Assembly: GCA_002500485.1 (NCBI GenBank)
Contig: DLRJ01000056.1
Span: forward strand, 1 to 30,811
DNA length: 30,811 nucleotides
DNA from: Dehalococcoidia bacterium UBA7891
GTDB lineage: Bacteria; Chloroflexota; Dehalococcoidia; Lucifugimonadales; UBA826
Direction of reading: 5' to 3'
The notes under the pieces were generated by a model. That model was not told where the DNA came from and did not search any database. It saw only the letters and a list, made by a program, of their open reading frames with translations. Positions 15,946-23,957 of this stretch are shown here, one piece after another. Every line of letters starts with the position of its first letter. Position 1 is the first letter of the stretch. The position numbers were made by a program, and so were the translations under genes.

Positions 15946-17532
15946 ATGAGTGCAATTATCAAGGGATCTGATTTAACCGAAAAAGAAAAAACAGTTCTTT
16001 TCTGGGCTAGTTTTCTAGCATTGGCTGCAGCCGGGTTCGGTTTTTCGTTCCGTGTCGCTATGGGAGTGAAAGGATATGGCCTTGAGCTTGGGTTGACGAA
16101 CCTTCAGATTGGACAAATTTTTGGTGCTACACTTTGGCCCATAGCTTTGACGATGATAGGCTTCAGTCTAGTCGTTGACCGGACAGGCTATAAGGTGCCC
16201 ATGTATGGCGCTTGTGTACTTCAAGTTATGTCTGGTATTGGAACATTTTTTGCGAATGGTTATGGAGCTCTTTATCTGTGTGCTGCTTTTGCGGGACTTG
16301 GCCATGGCATTATCGAGGCTGTGATTAATCCAATGTGTGCCGCTATTTATCCTAAAGAAAAAACAAAATGGTTGGCCATCCTTCACGCCGCATGGCCGGC
16401 GGGTCTAGTTTTCGGGACATTAATAGTTATAGGCACAAGTGGTATTTTTGATGGCTGGCGTGTTCATGCTCTCTGGATTGTGCTCCCCGCCATAGCATAT
16501 GGATTTATGGTTCGAGAAAGTGTATTCCCTGTTGATGAGCGTGTAGAAGCAGGTGTGCCCTACATGGAGATGCTCAAACAGATCGGCTTCCTAAGTGCTT
16601 CCCTCGCTGGTTTCATGATGGTATACGAAATCGGAAACCAAGTAGGTGCTTTGACAGCTTGGACACCACCATCCTCTTGGTTCACTGTGAGCCTGGCACT
16701 CGGACTGATCATAGGTGCCGGTTTTGGGTTTTACACAAAATCAGTCGGCAGGCCACTGTTCTTCCTCTTATGTCTATTAATGATTCCTATAGCAACAGCT
16801 GAACTGGGAACCGATCAGTGGATTCAAAAGCTTATGACTCCCGTCATTGGCGGAATGGGCATTAACCCCGCATTCGCTCTAGTGTTTTCTGCATCAATTA
16901 TGCTCATCTTCAGAGTTTTTGCTGGGAATATCCTCAAGTTCTTCACGCCACCCTCCCTGCTTTGTTTGAGTGGGTTATTCTCCGCGTTGGGGCTTTGGGG
17001 TCTATCAGGCTCATCCGGTATAGCCGTACTGGGAGCATTTACAATTTATGCCCTCGGTCAAACTTATTATTGGCCTTGCATATTGGGCTTTACTTCGGAA
17101 CAGTATCCTGAAGGTGGTGCGCTCACACTAAATACAGTTTCTGCCATAGGATTGCTTTCTGTAGGTATTATCGGTGGGCAGCTGCTAGGAGTGGCATTCG
17201 ACAAATCAATCCATTCCGGTGTTTCGAAGTCAGTCCCGGCTCTAGTTGAAGCTGCGGAAGAAGATAAATCGTTCCTTGGTATGTCTCATCAGGCGATCAT
17301 CCCGGGAAAGAAAGATGCGTACATTGCAACTCTTCCAACTGTGGAACAGACCCGAGTAATAGAAGAGTTCACTAAAGTAGATACACAGGCGGGACGGGAT
17401 GTACTCTCGTATGCTGTCCGGTTCCCCGCTATTCTTGTTATAGCTTTTGGCGCTATAATACTCTATTTCAGATCGAGAGGCGGCTATAAGCCAATCGAAC
17501 TTGTGGAGCATGCCGGCAATAGTAGTGGCTGA
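15946..17532 (+). CDS. MFS transporter
   Basis: A 528-residue integral membrane protein has about twelve hydrophobic helices, so it is a major-facilitator-superfamily permease. Helix 1 is near residues 18-40. The helix 2-3 loop carries an MFS signature-like stretch (SLVVDRTGYKVPMYG), and the first half includes GLGHGIIEAVINPM. A polar stretch of about 65 residues (DKSIHSG to DTQAGRDV) lies before the last helix, which is unusual for a 12-helix permease and may be periplasmic or cytoplasmic. AGGAG sits 7 bases before the ATG. The gene begins 19 bases after the ThuA/DUF1080 fusion, so it likely imports the product released by that enzyme, a keto-sugar or related monosaccharide. The substrate is an inference from position only. 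Confidence 0.9.
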   Translation: MSAIIKGSDLTEKEKTVLFWASFLALAAAGFGFSFRVAMGVKGYGLELGLTNLQIGQIFGATLWPIALTMIGFSLVVDRTGYKVPMYGACVLQVMSGIGTFFANGYGALYLCAAFAGLGHGIIEAVINPMCAAIYPKEKTKWLAILHAAWPAGLVFGTLIVIGTSGIFDGWRVHALWIVLPAIAYGFMVRESVFPVDERVEAGVPYMEMLKQIGFLSASLAGFMMVYEIGNQVGALTAWTPPSSWFTVSLALGLIIGAGFGFYTKSVGRPLFFLLCLLMIPIATAELGTDQWIQKLMTPVIGGMGINPAFALVFSASIMLIFRVFAGNILKFFTPPSLLCLSGLFSALGLWGLSGSSGIAVLGAFTIYALGQTYYWPCILGFTSEQYPEGGALTLNTVSAIGLLSVGIIGGQLLGVAFDKSIHSGVSKSVPALVEAAEEDKSFLGMSHQAIIPGKKDAYIATLPTVEQTRVIEEFTKVDTQAGRDVLSYAVRFPAILVIAFGAIILYFRSRGGYKPIELVEHAGNSSG

Positions 17533-17556
17533 CACAATAGTGATAGGTTAGAAAAA

Positions 17557-17600
17557 AATCTGACCTTTTTTGTGGTTTCAGATTGAGGAAATCACAAAAA
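17557..17600 (+). other. Overlapping, mutually exclusive stem-loops downstream of the MFS gene
   Basis: One hairpin pairs TTTTTGTGGTTTC (17567-17579) with GAAATCACAAAAA (17588-17600), 12 of 13 positions complementary plus a G-T pair, with an 8-base loop. A second pairs AATCTGA (17557-17563) with TCAGATT (17578-17584). The two share bases and cannot form together. Neither is followed by a T-run. They may mark the end of the ThuA/DUF1080-MFS transcript or act as an attenuator-like leader for the next gene, whose start is 83 bases on. Confidence 0.35.
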
Positions 17601-17683
17601 TCCCTGTGACTCCCTTGTTTTAAACATAAGGTTAACAAGCCGGCAATCAAGAGCTCTTTCTTAACTTAAAGCTAGAATACCAA

Positions 17684-18697
17684 ATGATCGAAAAACTCCA
17701 ACTCAAAACCAATGTCAAGCTTGGTACTCTTGCCACCCATCTGAAATTTGTTGGGGGCATTGTTCCAAATGAAGACGGTAGACTCCCCAGAACTGATACT
17801 GGAGAGATCATCATTGTGGATGGTATATCGAGGCTAAAGAAGCTTTCCCCTATTGAGTTAAACGCAACTCAATTCTCATATTTCCCGGGACTTAATGAAG
17901 ATGATGTATCAGAAGTGATAAGCAGACTGAAAGCGATAGGACTCGAGATTCAATTTATTTTGATGGTGGGCGGTGCCGATCCCATGAACCCCGAAGATGA
18001 AGATGCCGTGGCTGATATGTTACTGGCAGGCGTAGAGACTGCAAAAAAACATAATATTTCTATATGCTCTTCTACTTCAATAGAAGAGTGGATGCAGGAA
18101 GGAGCTACACCGAAAGAAGGAAGTGACTATCAAACCGCCATCGAACAGAACGTAAAACTGCATTCCCGGGTTTTTTCTGAAGGAGGAATAGCTGACTCCT
18201 GCATAAAAGAATGGCATATAGAGTTTCTCCGCTCTATTGAGTTTCAAACTTTTACGAATCTCCAAAAAGCGTGGAATATAGTGGAGGCTATGAACAAGGG
18301 TGTCGGCCAAAAGTTCTTCAAAGTTCTCATTGATACAGCTCACTGCGGCGATTCGGATCTTTCCATGGAAGAAAACATTGAAATTATCCACGCCATTGGC
18401 AAAGCCGACCAGCTCGGCATTTTCCATGCCTCATCGCCAACGACGCGAGGATGCCTGTCGACTGATGATGGATGGATCAGCGCCCTTCTAAGGGCATGTG
18501 CAGAAACTGGAAAACTGGAATACGTGCTTGTTGAGGCCTTCCACCATGAGGATGAGGCCCTGGCCCCTTTAAGGGAACGTGTTGAGGGCCACGGAATAGA
18601 TACAACCGATGGCCGGACCTATGATCAGCTCATGCTCGATGGTGTGGTTGATATTGCCCGTCGGATCAACAATCTTTCCGCGAGAAACATCCTTTAA
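17684..18697 (+). CDS. TIM-barrel sugar isomerase/epimerase-like protein
   Basis: A 337-residue cytoplasmic protein with no signal peptide. The pattern is that of the xylose-isomerase-like/AP-endonuclease-2 TIM-barrel superfamily. Likely metal or active-site residues sit at strand ends: KEWHIE (Glu180), LIDTAHCGD (Asp217, His220), GIFHASSPTTRGC (His248) and VLVEAFHHEDEA (Glu284). It is not closely similar to the other two TIM-barrel isomerase-like genes in the window (23031 and 24776), so this is not a recent duplication. The start has only a poor ribosome site. It is separated by 151 bases from the MFS gene and ends 20 bases from a convergent gene. The reaction is unknown; isomerisation or epimerisation of a keto-sugar or its phosphate is the reasonable expectation. 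Confidence 0.72.
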   Translation: MIEKLQLKTNVKLGTLATHLKFVGGIVPNEDGRLPRTDTGEIIIVDGISRLKKLSPIELNATQFSYFPGLNEDDVSEVISRLKAIGLEIQFILMVGGADPMNPEDEDAVADMLLAGVETAKKHNISICSSTSIEEWMQEGATPKEGSDYQTAIEQNVKLHSRVFSEGGIADSCIKEWHIEFLRSIEFQTFTNLQKAWNIVEAMNKGVGQKFFKVLIDTAHCGDSDLSMEENIEIIHAIGKADQLGIFHASSPTTRGCLSTDDGWISALLRACAETGKLEYVLVEAFHHEDEALAPLRERVEGHGIDTTDGRTYDQLMLDGVVDIARRINNLSARNIL

Positions 18698-18717
18698 TCC
18701 CTTAATAGTCTAAACCC

Positions 18718-20694
18718 TCATATCACCCTATCATTGCCACCATCGATAGGTATCTGTGCACCGGTGGTAGCATAAAAGAGGTCACTTGAAAGGGCAGAGA
18801 CCATCTCCCCTACTTTTTGTGATTTTACTTCCACTCCCAAAAGATTTTTATTCTTGTACTCATCTACCGTTATATTATATCGCTTTGCACTTTTCTGAAG
18901 AGCCTTTTTGGTCCACAGCTTTGTATCAAAAACGGCATCGGGGTGAATAACATTGACCCTGATTCCATCCGGCGCCAGCTCAAGCGCTGCCACTCTTGCA
19001 AGTTGCGTTACGCCGGCCTTACTGACTGAGTAGGCCGAAGCGCCTGCTCCGGGAGCGGCGTAGTTTCGCGATCCTATAACTATTATAGATGCCCCCACAC
19101 CAAACTTTAGATATGGAATAGCATTCTTAATGATTCGACATGTGGCCGTTAGATTAATCGATATAGTATTATCCCAAATTTTGTTAGTCATCTCTTCAAT
19201 AGACTCACCTGAAAGAAAAGTCCCCGCATTGCAAACCAAAATGTCCAAACCACCATATATTGCAACTACCTCATCTATAATTTTATGGACCTGATTATCA
19301 TCCGTTACGTCACATATCATCCCCGTTCCACCAACCTCTTTCAAGACGTTTTTCACATCCGGATCTATATCCAAACCGATCACGACGGCACCCTCAGCGG
19401 CTAAAACTTCACAAGTCGCACAACCTATTCCCCCGGCTGCCCCTGTCACGATTGCAATCTTACCTTGGTGAGCATTATCTTTCCCTTCATCATTGGCTAA
19501 TTTGGCCTGCTGAAGGACCCAATACTCTAAATCAAAGATCTCCCGCTCAGATAAAGGTTTCCAACCACCCAGTGATTCTCCAACTTGTATTGTCCATCGG
19601 GTATGCCTGGCAATGTCTGTAATAATATTGCATTCCTTAACCGTTGAACCAAATGCAATTGTACCATTACTTGACCACACAGCTGCACGTGGAGCTGGAT
19701 CGAGCATTATCAAGCCATCAACTTTATTCCTTTCGAAATAGGCTTTGTATTCGTTTACAAAGCTTTGAATTTCTGAAACATTTTCGTCAGGTTTAGCATC
19801 AAGGATTACCGGGATTCGCTTTGTTCGGGTCACGTGATCAGGTGTAAGGGGGCCACGTGATGCAATATCGGCTATATCATCTCTGCTAGCAAAACCCTTG
19901 GCCTCATCTGACTGATCCAACATCGCCAACTGTGCTGAACCTCTAGAAGCGGATACCGATTTACGAATCCGAGCCAAATCCAAAAGATTTACCTCAGATT
20001 GGGATTCAACATGTTGAACTACGCCGTTCTCACTGATATAAGATTCTGCTCGAGTTACAAGTTCAATCATGTTTTCATAGGCCTCTCTGGCATTATTACT
20101 GTACGTGAAAACTCCATGATGGTGAAGTATAATCCCTTTGTATTGGTTTATGTCAAAACCTTTTATTTCATTGTAGACTTGTTTCGAAAGAATAAACCCT
20201 GGCATTACGTAAGGAAGTATTAAACAATCGGAATAGATATCTCCAATAATTGCTTCACCATTTGGATTATTTGAAAGGGTCAAAACAGCATCTGAATGTG
20301 TGTGATCTACAAATTTTGCCGGCATGATTGCATGCTGAATCGCTTCAACTGATGGCAAAGGGGCTGCTTGATCCAGCATGTTTAGACGTAATTGTTTGGT
20401 CATCTCTGTATCGTTTAATTCCCCAAGTTCAGCTAAAAGCTTGGTCTCCTCCAAACGCAAGGCAGAGAAACCGGACTTTTCAATATTTTTTAAATCCCAA
20501 CCGCTTCCCTTAACAAATAAAACGTCCACCTCACGTCCAAAAAAATCATGAACCATGCTTTTAACGGAGGTATTACCACCTCCATGCATAATCAGGTCTT
20601 CCTCAGTTCCCAGTAGGCATGAGGTGTATACACACGTTGCCAAATCATCTCCAATAAAAGCCTTTGCTTCCAGGTCATTCCACAAATTTTTCAT
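18718..20694 (-). CDS. Class II aldolase / short-chain dehydrogenase fusion (RhaEW-like)
   Basis: A 658-residue bifunctional protein. Residues 1-400 are a class II aldolase/adducin-type domain with HGGGNTSVK (37-45), the metal-binding HTH (131-133) and HHHGVFT (191-197). Residues 411-658 are a short-chain dehydrogenase: NAD-binding TGAAGGIG (417-424), NAG (489-491), and catalytic Tyr555 and Lys559 in YSVSK. The C-terminus is the usual IDGG-type tail. This is the architecture of RhaEW-type enzymes, which cleave L-rhamnulose-1-phosphate to dihydroxyacetone phosphate and L-lactaldehyde and then oxidise the aldehyde. No rhamnose isomerase or kinase lies in the window, so another ketose phosphate or an aldonate is equally possible. 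GGAG lies 8 bases before the ATG. It is third in the operon starting at 22874. Confidence 0.9.
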   Translation of the reverse strand: MKNLWNDLEAKAFIGDDLATCVYTSCLLGTEEDLIMHGGGNTSVKSMVHDFFGREVDVLFVKGSGWDLKNIEKSGFSALRLEETKLLAELGELNDTEMTKQLRLNMLDQAAPLPSVEAIQHAIMPAKFVDHTHSDAVLTLSNNPNGEAIIGDIYSDCLILPYVMPGFILSKQVYNEIKGFDINQYKGIILHHHGVFTYSNNAREAYENMIELVTRAESYISENGVVQHVESQSEVNLLDLARIRKSVSASRGSAQLAMLDQSDEAKGFASRDDIADIASRGPLTPDHVTRTKRIPVILDAKPDENVSEIQSFVNEYKAYFERNKVDGLIMLDPAPRAAVWSSNGTIAFGSTVKECNIITDIARHTRWTIQVGESLGGWKPLSEREIFDLEYWVLQQAKLANDEGKDNAHQGKIAIVTGAAGGIGCATCEVLAAEGAVVIGLDIDPDVKNVLKEVGGTGMICDVTDDNQVHKIIDEVVAIYGGLDILVCNAGTFLSGESIEEMTNKIWDNTISINLTATCRIIKNAIPYLKFGVGASIIVIGSRNYAAPGAGASAYSVSKAGVTQLARVAALELAPDGIRVNVIHPDAVFDTKLWTKKALQKSAKRYNITVDEYKNKNLLGVEVKSQKVGEMVSALSSDLFYATTGAQIPIDGGNDRVI

Positions 20695-20774
20695 TCAATT
20701 ATCTCCAAATTCATCAATCTCCTCACAGGTATTTGCGAGACGTTTACCGCAACGGTTGTATAGCTAAAACAACT

Positions 20775-21998
20775 CTATGAGTCTTCGATCAATTCTATCA
20801 GCCTATCTACACACTCGTTGACGAATTCAGGGTCTTCAGCATGAGCATGTCTCTCAACGAGCTCAATGGTATCAGGCAGACCATCCCTTAGCGCATCAAA
20901 GAAGAGAGAGTCACTCTCCATATCTCGCAATAACCCACCTGGGCGAGCATAGGTACCGGTTCCATCTGTTGGCAACATAAAAACCGCATTCCCCTTTGTA
21001 TGTTTGAGACGCGAAGTGATGTCTTTCGCTACTCTAAGAATTTCGTCACCCACCAAACGCGGGACAAAGACGACTGGGCTGTGAAAAACATATTCGTGAT
21101 CCTTCCACTCTTCTGGAACTTCATTTGGTGGAACAAGAATGCCCAAATGTTCGGCACCTCCTGGACAGAGAACTTGGGGAAGTCCGAGTTTGCCGGCAAC
21201 TGTTAATCGTTCCGTTCCCCCAGCACGGAGTACACCAAAGACCTCATCGGCGATTTCTCCCATAGCATAATCAAACACACCACCGATCAGTCCTTCCTTC
21301 ATCATCTGCTCCATGGCCCTGCCGCCCGCACCAATCGCGTGAAAGACTACAACTTCGTAGCCCCTTTCAGCAAATCGATCCAGGGCAATCATACAGCCTT
21401 TTGTAAGTACACCTAGATTGGACATTCCGATAAGCGGCTTGTCCGATTGGCTCTTTTCAAAATTTACTCCTGCCTGAGCCATTCCGTAAGCAGCACCTGC
21501 GACGTTGGCCAAAATTTTGCGTGAGAACTGATTTAATCCCAAAATATCACTCACTGAGAACATCATGGTTATGTCTTTAATATCCACGAAAAGAGAAGTG
21601 TCACCTGACGCGACAGTAGATAACATAACCTTGGGGAAACCGTAGGGAAGAAACTGCATCACCTGCGCGCAGAGCGTTGTCCCCTGACTTCCCCCCAGGG
21701 CAATCATACCATCAACTTTTCCCTCAACAACTTTCTCATTTAGAATCTTTTTTGCTCCGGCAACGAGAAAAGGTGTTGCATCTTGCCTCGTGGGGTTTTT
21801 CAGGATGTCCTCCATCGAACCACCTCCGGCTCGAGCCACTTCATCATTTGAGATATCAACGGAGACCTTCACCTTCCCCACAACACCTACATCTATGAGG
21901 ATAGCTTTGCCACCGAGAATCTCAATCTGATTTCGTATAAAGTCGGATTCCGCACCCTTTGTATCCATAGTTGCGAGAATTGCGATGACTTTCGACAT
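20775..21998 (-). CDS. Tm-1-like ATP-binding domain protein (UPF0261)
   Basis: A 407-residue cytoplasmic protein with typical family length. Conserved family motifs are visible: the N-terminal ATMDTKGAE (9-17), GGSQGTT (102-108), VASGDTS (129-135), DITMMFSVSDILGLNQFSR (142-160), HAIGAGGRAMEQM and LPTDGTGTYARPGG. The family is named after the ATP-binding half of the tomato Tm-1 resistance protein. The bacterial role is not established, but genes like this sit in sugar-acid or polyol catabolic loci. AAGGAG lies about 6 bases before the ATG. The gene starts 18 bases after the PEP-hydrolase-family gene, the same two partners that are fused in plant Tm-1, so a heteromeric complex is likely. Its stop is 80 bases before the aldolase/dehydrogenase start. 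Confidence 0.92.
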   Translation of the reverse strand: MSKVIAILATMDTKGAESDFIRNQIEILGGKAILIDVGVVGKVKVSVDISNDEVARAGGGSMEDILKNPTRQDATPFLVAGAKKILNEKVVEGKVDGMIALGGSQGTTLCAQVMQFLPYGFPKVMLSTVASGDTSLFVDIKDITMMFSVSDILGLNQFSRKILANVAGAAYGMAQAGVNFEKSQSDKPLIGMSNLGVLTKGCMIALDRFAERGYEVVVFHAIGAGGRAMEQMMKEGLIGGVFDYAMGEIADEVFGVLRAGGTERLTVAGKLGLPQVLCPGGAEHLGILVPPNEVPEEWKDHEYVFHSPVVFVPRLVGDEILRVAKDITSRLKHTKGNAVFMLPTDGTGTYARPGGLLRDMESDSLFFDALRDGLPDTIELVERHAHAEDPEFVNECVDRLIELIEDS

Positions 21999-22016
21999 AA
22001 CTCTCTCCTTCCTTGA

Positions 22017-22874
22017 CTAGTTTGAGAACTTTAGACTAGCAAACTTCTCAGCCACTTCAGTAACAGCTCGTTCAATAGGCAGACGCTCTGTGGAAGATCC
22101 TGTCCAGAAACCGTGGCTTGAAGTATGATCCAGCATATACTGAGCGTCAGGCGGGTTTTCCATCGCTGCACCGTGCCCCACAAGAATCACATCAGGGTGG
22201 AGCTCCTGAATTTTCCGGAAAACATCCTCTGTCTGTTCAGCAGTCTTCTCGATAGTCTGACCTTTGTCATATCCCGTTCTACCACCTTTTGTCGTCCCTG
22301 CATGATAGCAGAAAATGTGGGGCTTGGCTCCTTCAACAATAGCAACAGAATCTTCTTCAGAAAAGGCTAAGCCGATGGTTACCATATTCATCTCTTTGGC
22401 GAGACAGAGCATATTAATTTCATTCTGGAGAGTAATGCCCGAACTGCTGAGTACTCTGAAAATCTCGCTGTCCTTATCAACATAACTGATAGAGGGACCA
22501 ATATTAGACACCGAATTAACTCCCATCCCTTGACAATCCTTGATAACCATGCGCATATCCTTAAGAGGATCATTCGAATTCAGGCATGCGCAGACAAAAG
22601 CTTCCCCGCGGAGGGCGGGCATAATGTCTTCACGCGTGTAATCAAGAGTTTGCTGATTTGAATCAAGGATTGGCCACATCATTGACATTGTTCCCATTCC
22701 ATTCGCCCTTAATCGCGCACCTGAAAATGTGTTTATACAATCCGCTCCAGCCTCTTCAAGAAGCTTCGCAACTAACCCGTTACCCGCACTTGAAATCATG
22801 ATAGGTTTGCGCTCTGTCACTTTTGTGTTGAGCTTTTTCAAAATGTCATTTGTTGAGATTCGTTTCGTAATCAT
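22017..22874 (-). CDS. Phosphoenolpyruvate-hydrolase-family TIM-barrel protein
   Basis: A 285-residue cytoplasmic protein of the PEP_hydrolase (TIM-barrel, IGPS-like) family. It starts MITKRISTND with RKPIMISSAGNGLVAKLLEE, then ADCINTFSGARLRANGMG, VSNIGPSISYVD, FCYHAGTTKGGRTGYDKGQ, ILVGHGAAMENP and HGFWTGSSTERLPIE. These are the glycine-rich, phosphate-binding-type loops expected of the family, which corresponds to the C-terminal half of plant Tm-1. An AGGGGA site lies 5-6 bases before the ATG. It is the first gene of a three-gene operon with the Tm-1-like protein and an aldolase/dehydrogenase. A chemical role on a phosphorylated or carboxylated C3-C6 intermediate is an inference; the family name does not guarantee PEP as substrate. 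Confidence 0.9.
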   Translation of the reverse strand: MITKRISTNDILKKLNTKVTERKPIMISSAGNGLVAKLLEEAGADCINTFSGARLRANGMGTMSMMWPILDSNQQTLDYTREDIMPALRGEAFVCACLNSNDPLKDMRMVIKDCQGMGVNSVSNIGPSISYVDKDSEIFRVLSSSGITLQNEINMLCLAKEMNMVTIGLAFSEEDSVAIVEGAKPHIFCYHAGTTKGGRTGYDKGQTIEKTAEQTEDVFRKIQELHPDVILVGHGAAMENPPDAQYMLDHTSSHGFWTGSSTERLPIERAVTEVAEKFASLKFSN

Positions 22875-23030
22875 TTCATTCCCCTTTGTAATTGAAGTCT
22901 ATTAACAATATAGTATGTCTGTGTCACGGTAAATCCTAAATTTAGCACTCTGATCAAGTAAACAGTAAAAGATGCCAATTTAAAATTTAAGACCAACTTT
23001 GAAAGTCTATTGAAGGTTAAGGAGAACAAA
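22875..23030. promoter_or_regulatory. Divergent intergenic region with a 10-bp palindrome
   Basis: This 156-base gap separates the minus-strand PEP-hydrolase/Tm-1/aldolase operon from the plus-strand isomerase-araBD operon, so it must contain both promoters or lie just beside them. CTAAATTTAG at 22936-22945 is a perfect 10-bp palindrome near its middle and a candidate shared operator. AAGGAG at 23019-23024 is the ribosome site of the plus-strand gene. No convincing -35/-10 pair was identified. Confidence 0.35.
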
Positions 23031-23930
23031 GTGAAGATACCCAAAATATCATTAGGAAGTTGGGCTTTTTCTTTTGGCCCATTTGAAAATGCACCCTGGA
23101 CATTTTCTGAGGTCAGTCGCTACTGTGCTGAGACAGGATATGATGGAATTGAAATCAATGGTTTTCGTCCGCATCCCCATCCAGATGATTTTGACACACC
23201 AAGCAAATGTACTGAACTGAGAAATGAACTAGAAAATTTTGGTCTAGGTATCTCTGGATACGCCCCTGATTTTCGTCATGTACCACCTAATGAGGTAGAT
23301 AAATCTGTATTCCTCGCCGAAGTAGAAAAAATGATTCGATTTATGAATCATTTGAATATCGAAACTTTGCGTGTTGATACTATAAGCCCCCCGGTCGAAT
23401 ATGAGCCTGCCGACTATGAATCACATTTCAAGAAATTAACGAATAACTGGAGAGCTGCGTCCCAAGAATGCCAGAAAAATGGAATCCTCATGGTCTGGGA
23501 ATATGAACCCGGCTTCTGGTTGAATAAACCGAGTGAAGTGAAACGGACTGTAGAAACGGTGGGCCACGATAACTTTAAACTTTTGTTCGATACAAGCCAT
23601 TCATACATGGGAGCGGTTATCGGAGCACGCCAAACAGGTGACAAGGAACTTTTGGATGGCGGTGTGGCAGAGTACGCCCGATACTTGGAAGGCCATATCG
23701 GTCATTTTCATCTTATCGATTCAGACGGGACACTTCATAATGATGAAACCAGCACCCACACACCGTTCGGAGATGGGCTCATCAACTTCGATGAAGTTCT
23801 CACTGCACTGAATCCGAGTGTGGAAAACCTAGAATGGTGGTGTGTTGACTTTTGTTTCTGCGCCACCACGGAGCGCGATGGAAAACTGGCCGTCCCTTTC
23901 ATTAAAGATCTGGTTGGAAGAATTCAATGA
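23031..23930 (+). CDS. Sugar phosphate isomerase/epimerase family protein
   Basis: The start is GTG at 23031, set by AAGGAG six bases upstream. An in-frame TTG at 23010 would place the ribosome site inside the gene. The 299-residue product starts MKIPKISLGSWAFSFG and is a xylose-isomerase-like TIM barrel. Key strand-end residues are YDGIEINGF (Glu), LMVWEYEPGFW (Glu), KLLFDTSHSYMG (Asp, His), HIGHFHLIDSDG (His, His, Asp) and LEWWCVDFCFC. This acidic and histidine set is what the superfamily uses to hold a divalent metal during isomerisation or epimerisation. It heads a plus-strand run with the alpha/beta hydrolase (27 bases on) and another TIM barrel, leading to araB and araD. It may take the place of the missing arabinose isomerase, or epimerise a keto-intermediate. 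Confidence 0.85.
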   Translation: MKIPKISLGSWAFSFGPFENAPWTFSEVSRYCAETGYDGIEINGFRPHPHPDDFDTPSKCTELRNELENFGLGISGYAPDFRHVPPNEVDKSVFLAEVEKMIRFMNHLNIETLRVDTISPPVEYEPADYESHFKKLTNNWRAASQECQKNGILMVWEYEPGFWLNKPSEVKRTVETVGHDNFKLLFDTSHSYMGAVIGARQTGDKELLDGGVAEYARYLEGHIGHFHLIDSDGTLHNDETSTHTPFGDGLINFDEVLTALNPSVENLEWWCVDFCFCATTERDGKLAVPFIKDLVGRIQ

Positions 23931-23957
23931 ATAGAGCGATTATTAGGGAGAATACTG

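Noticed and set aside
18718..20694. Assignment as a rhamnose-pathway gene (rhaD/rhaEW) with symbol
   Set aside because: The architecture fits, but no rhamnose isomerase, mutarotase or rhamnulokinase is in the window, so the substrate is not supported.
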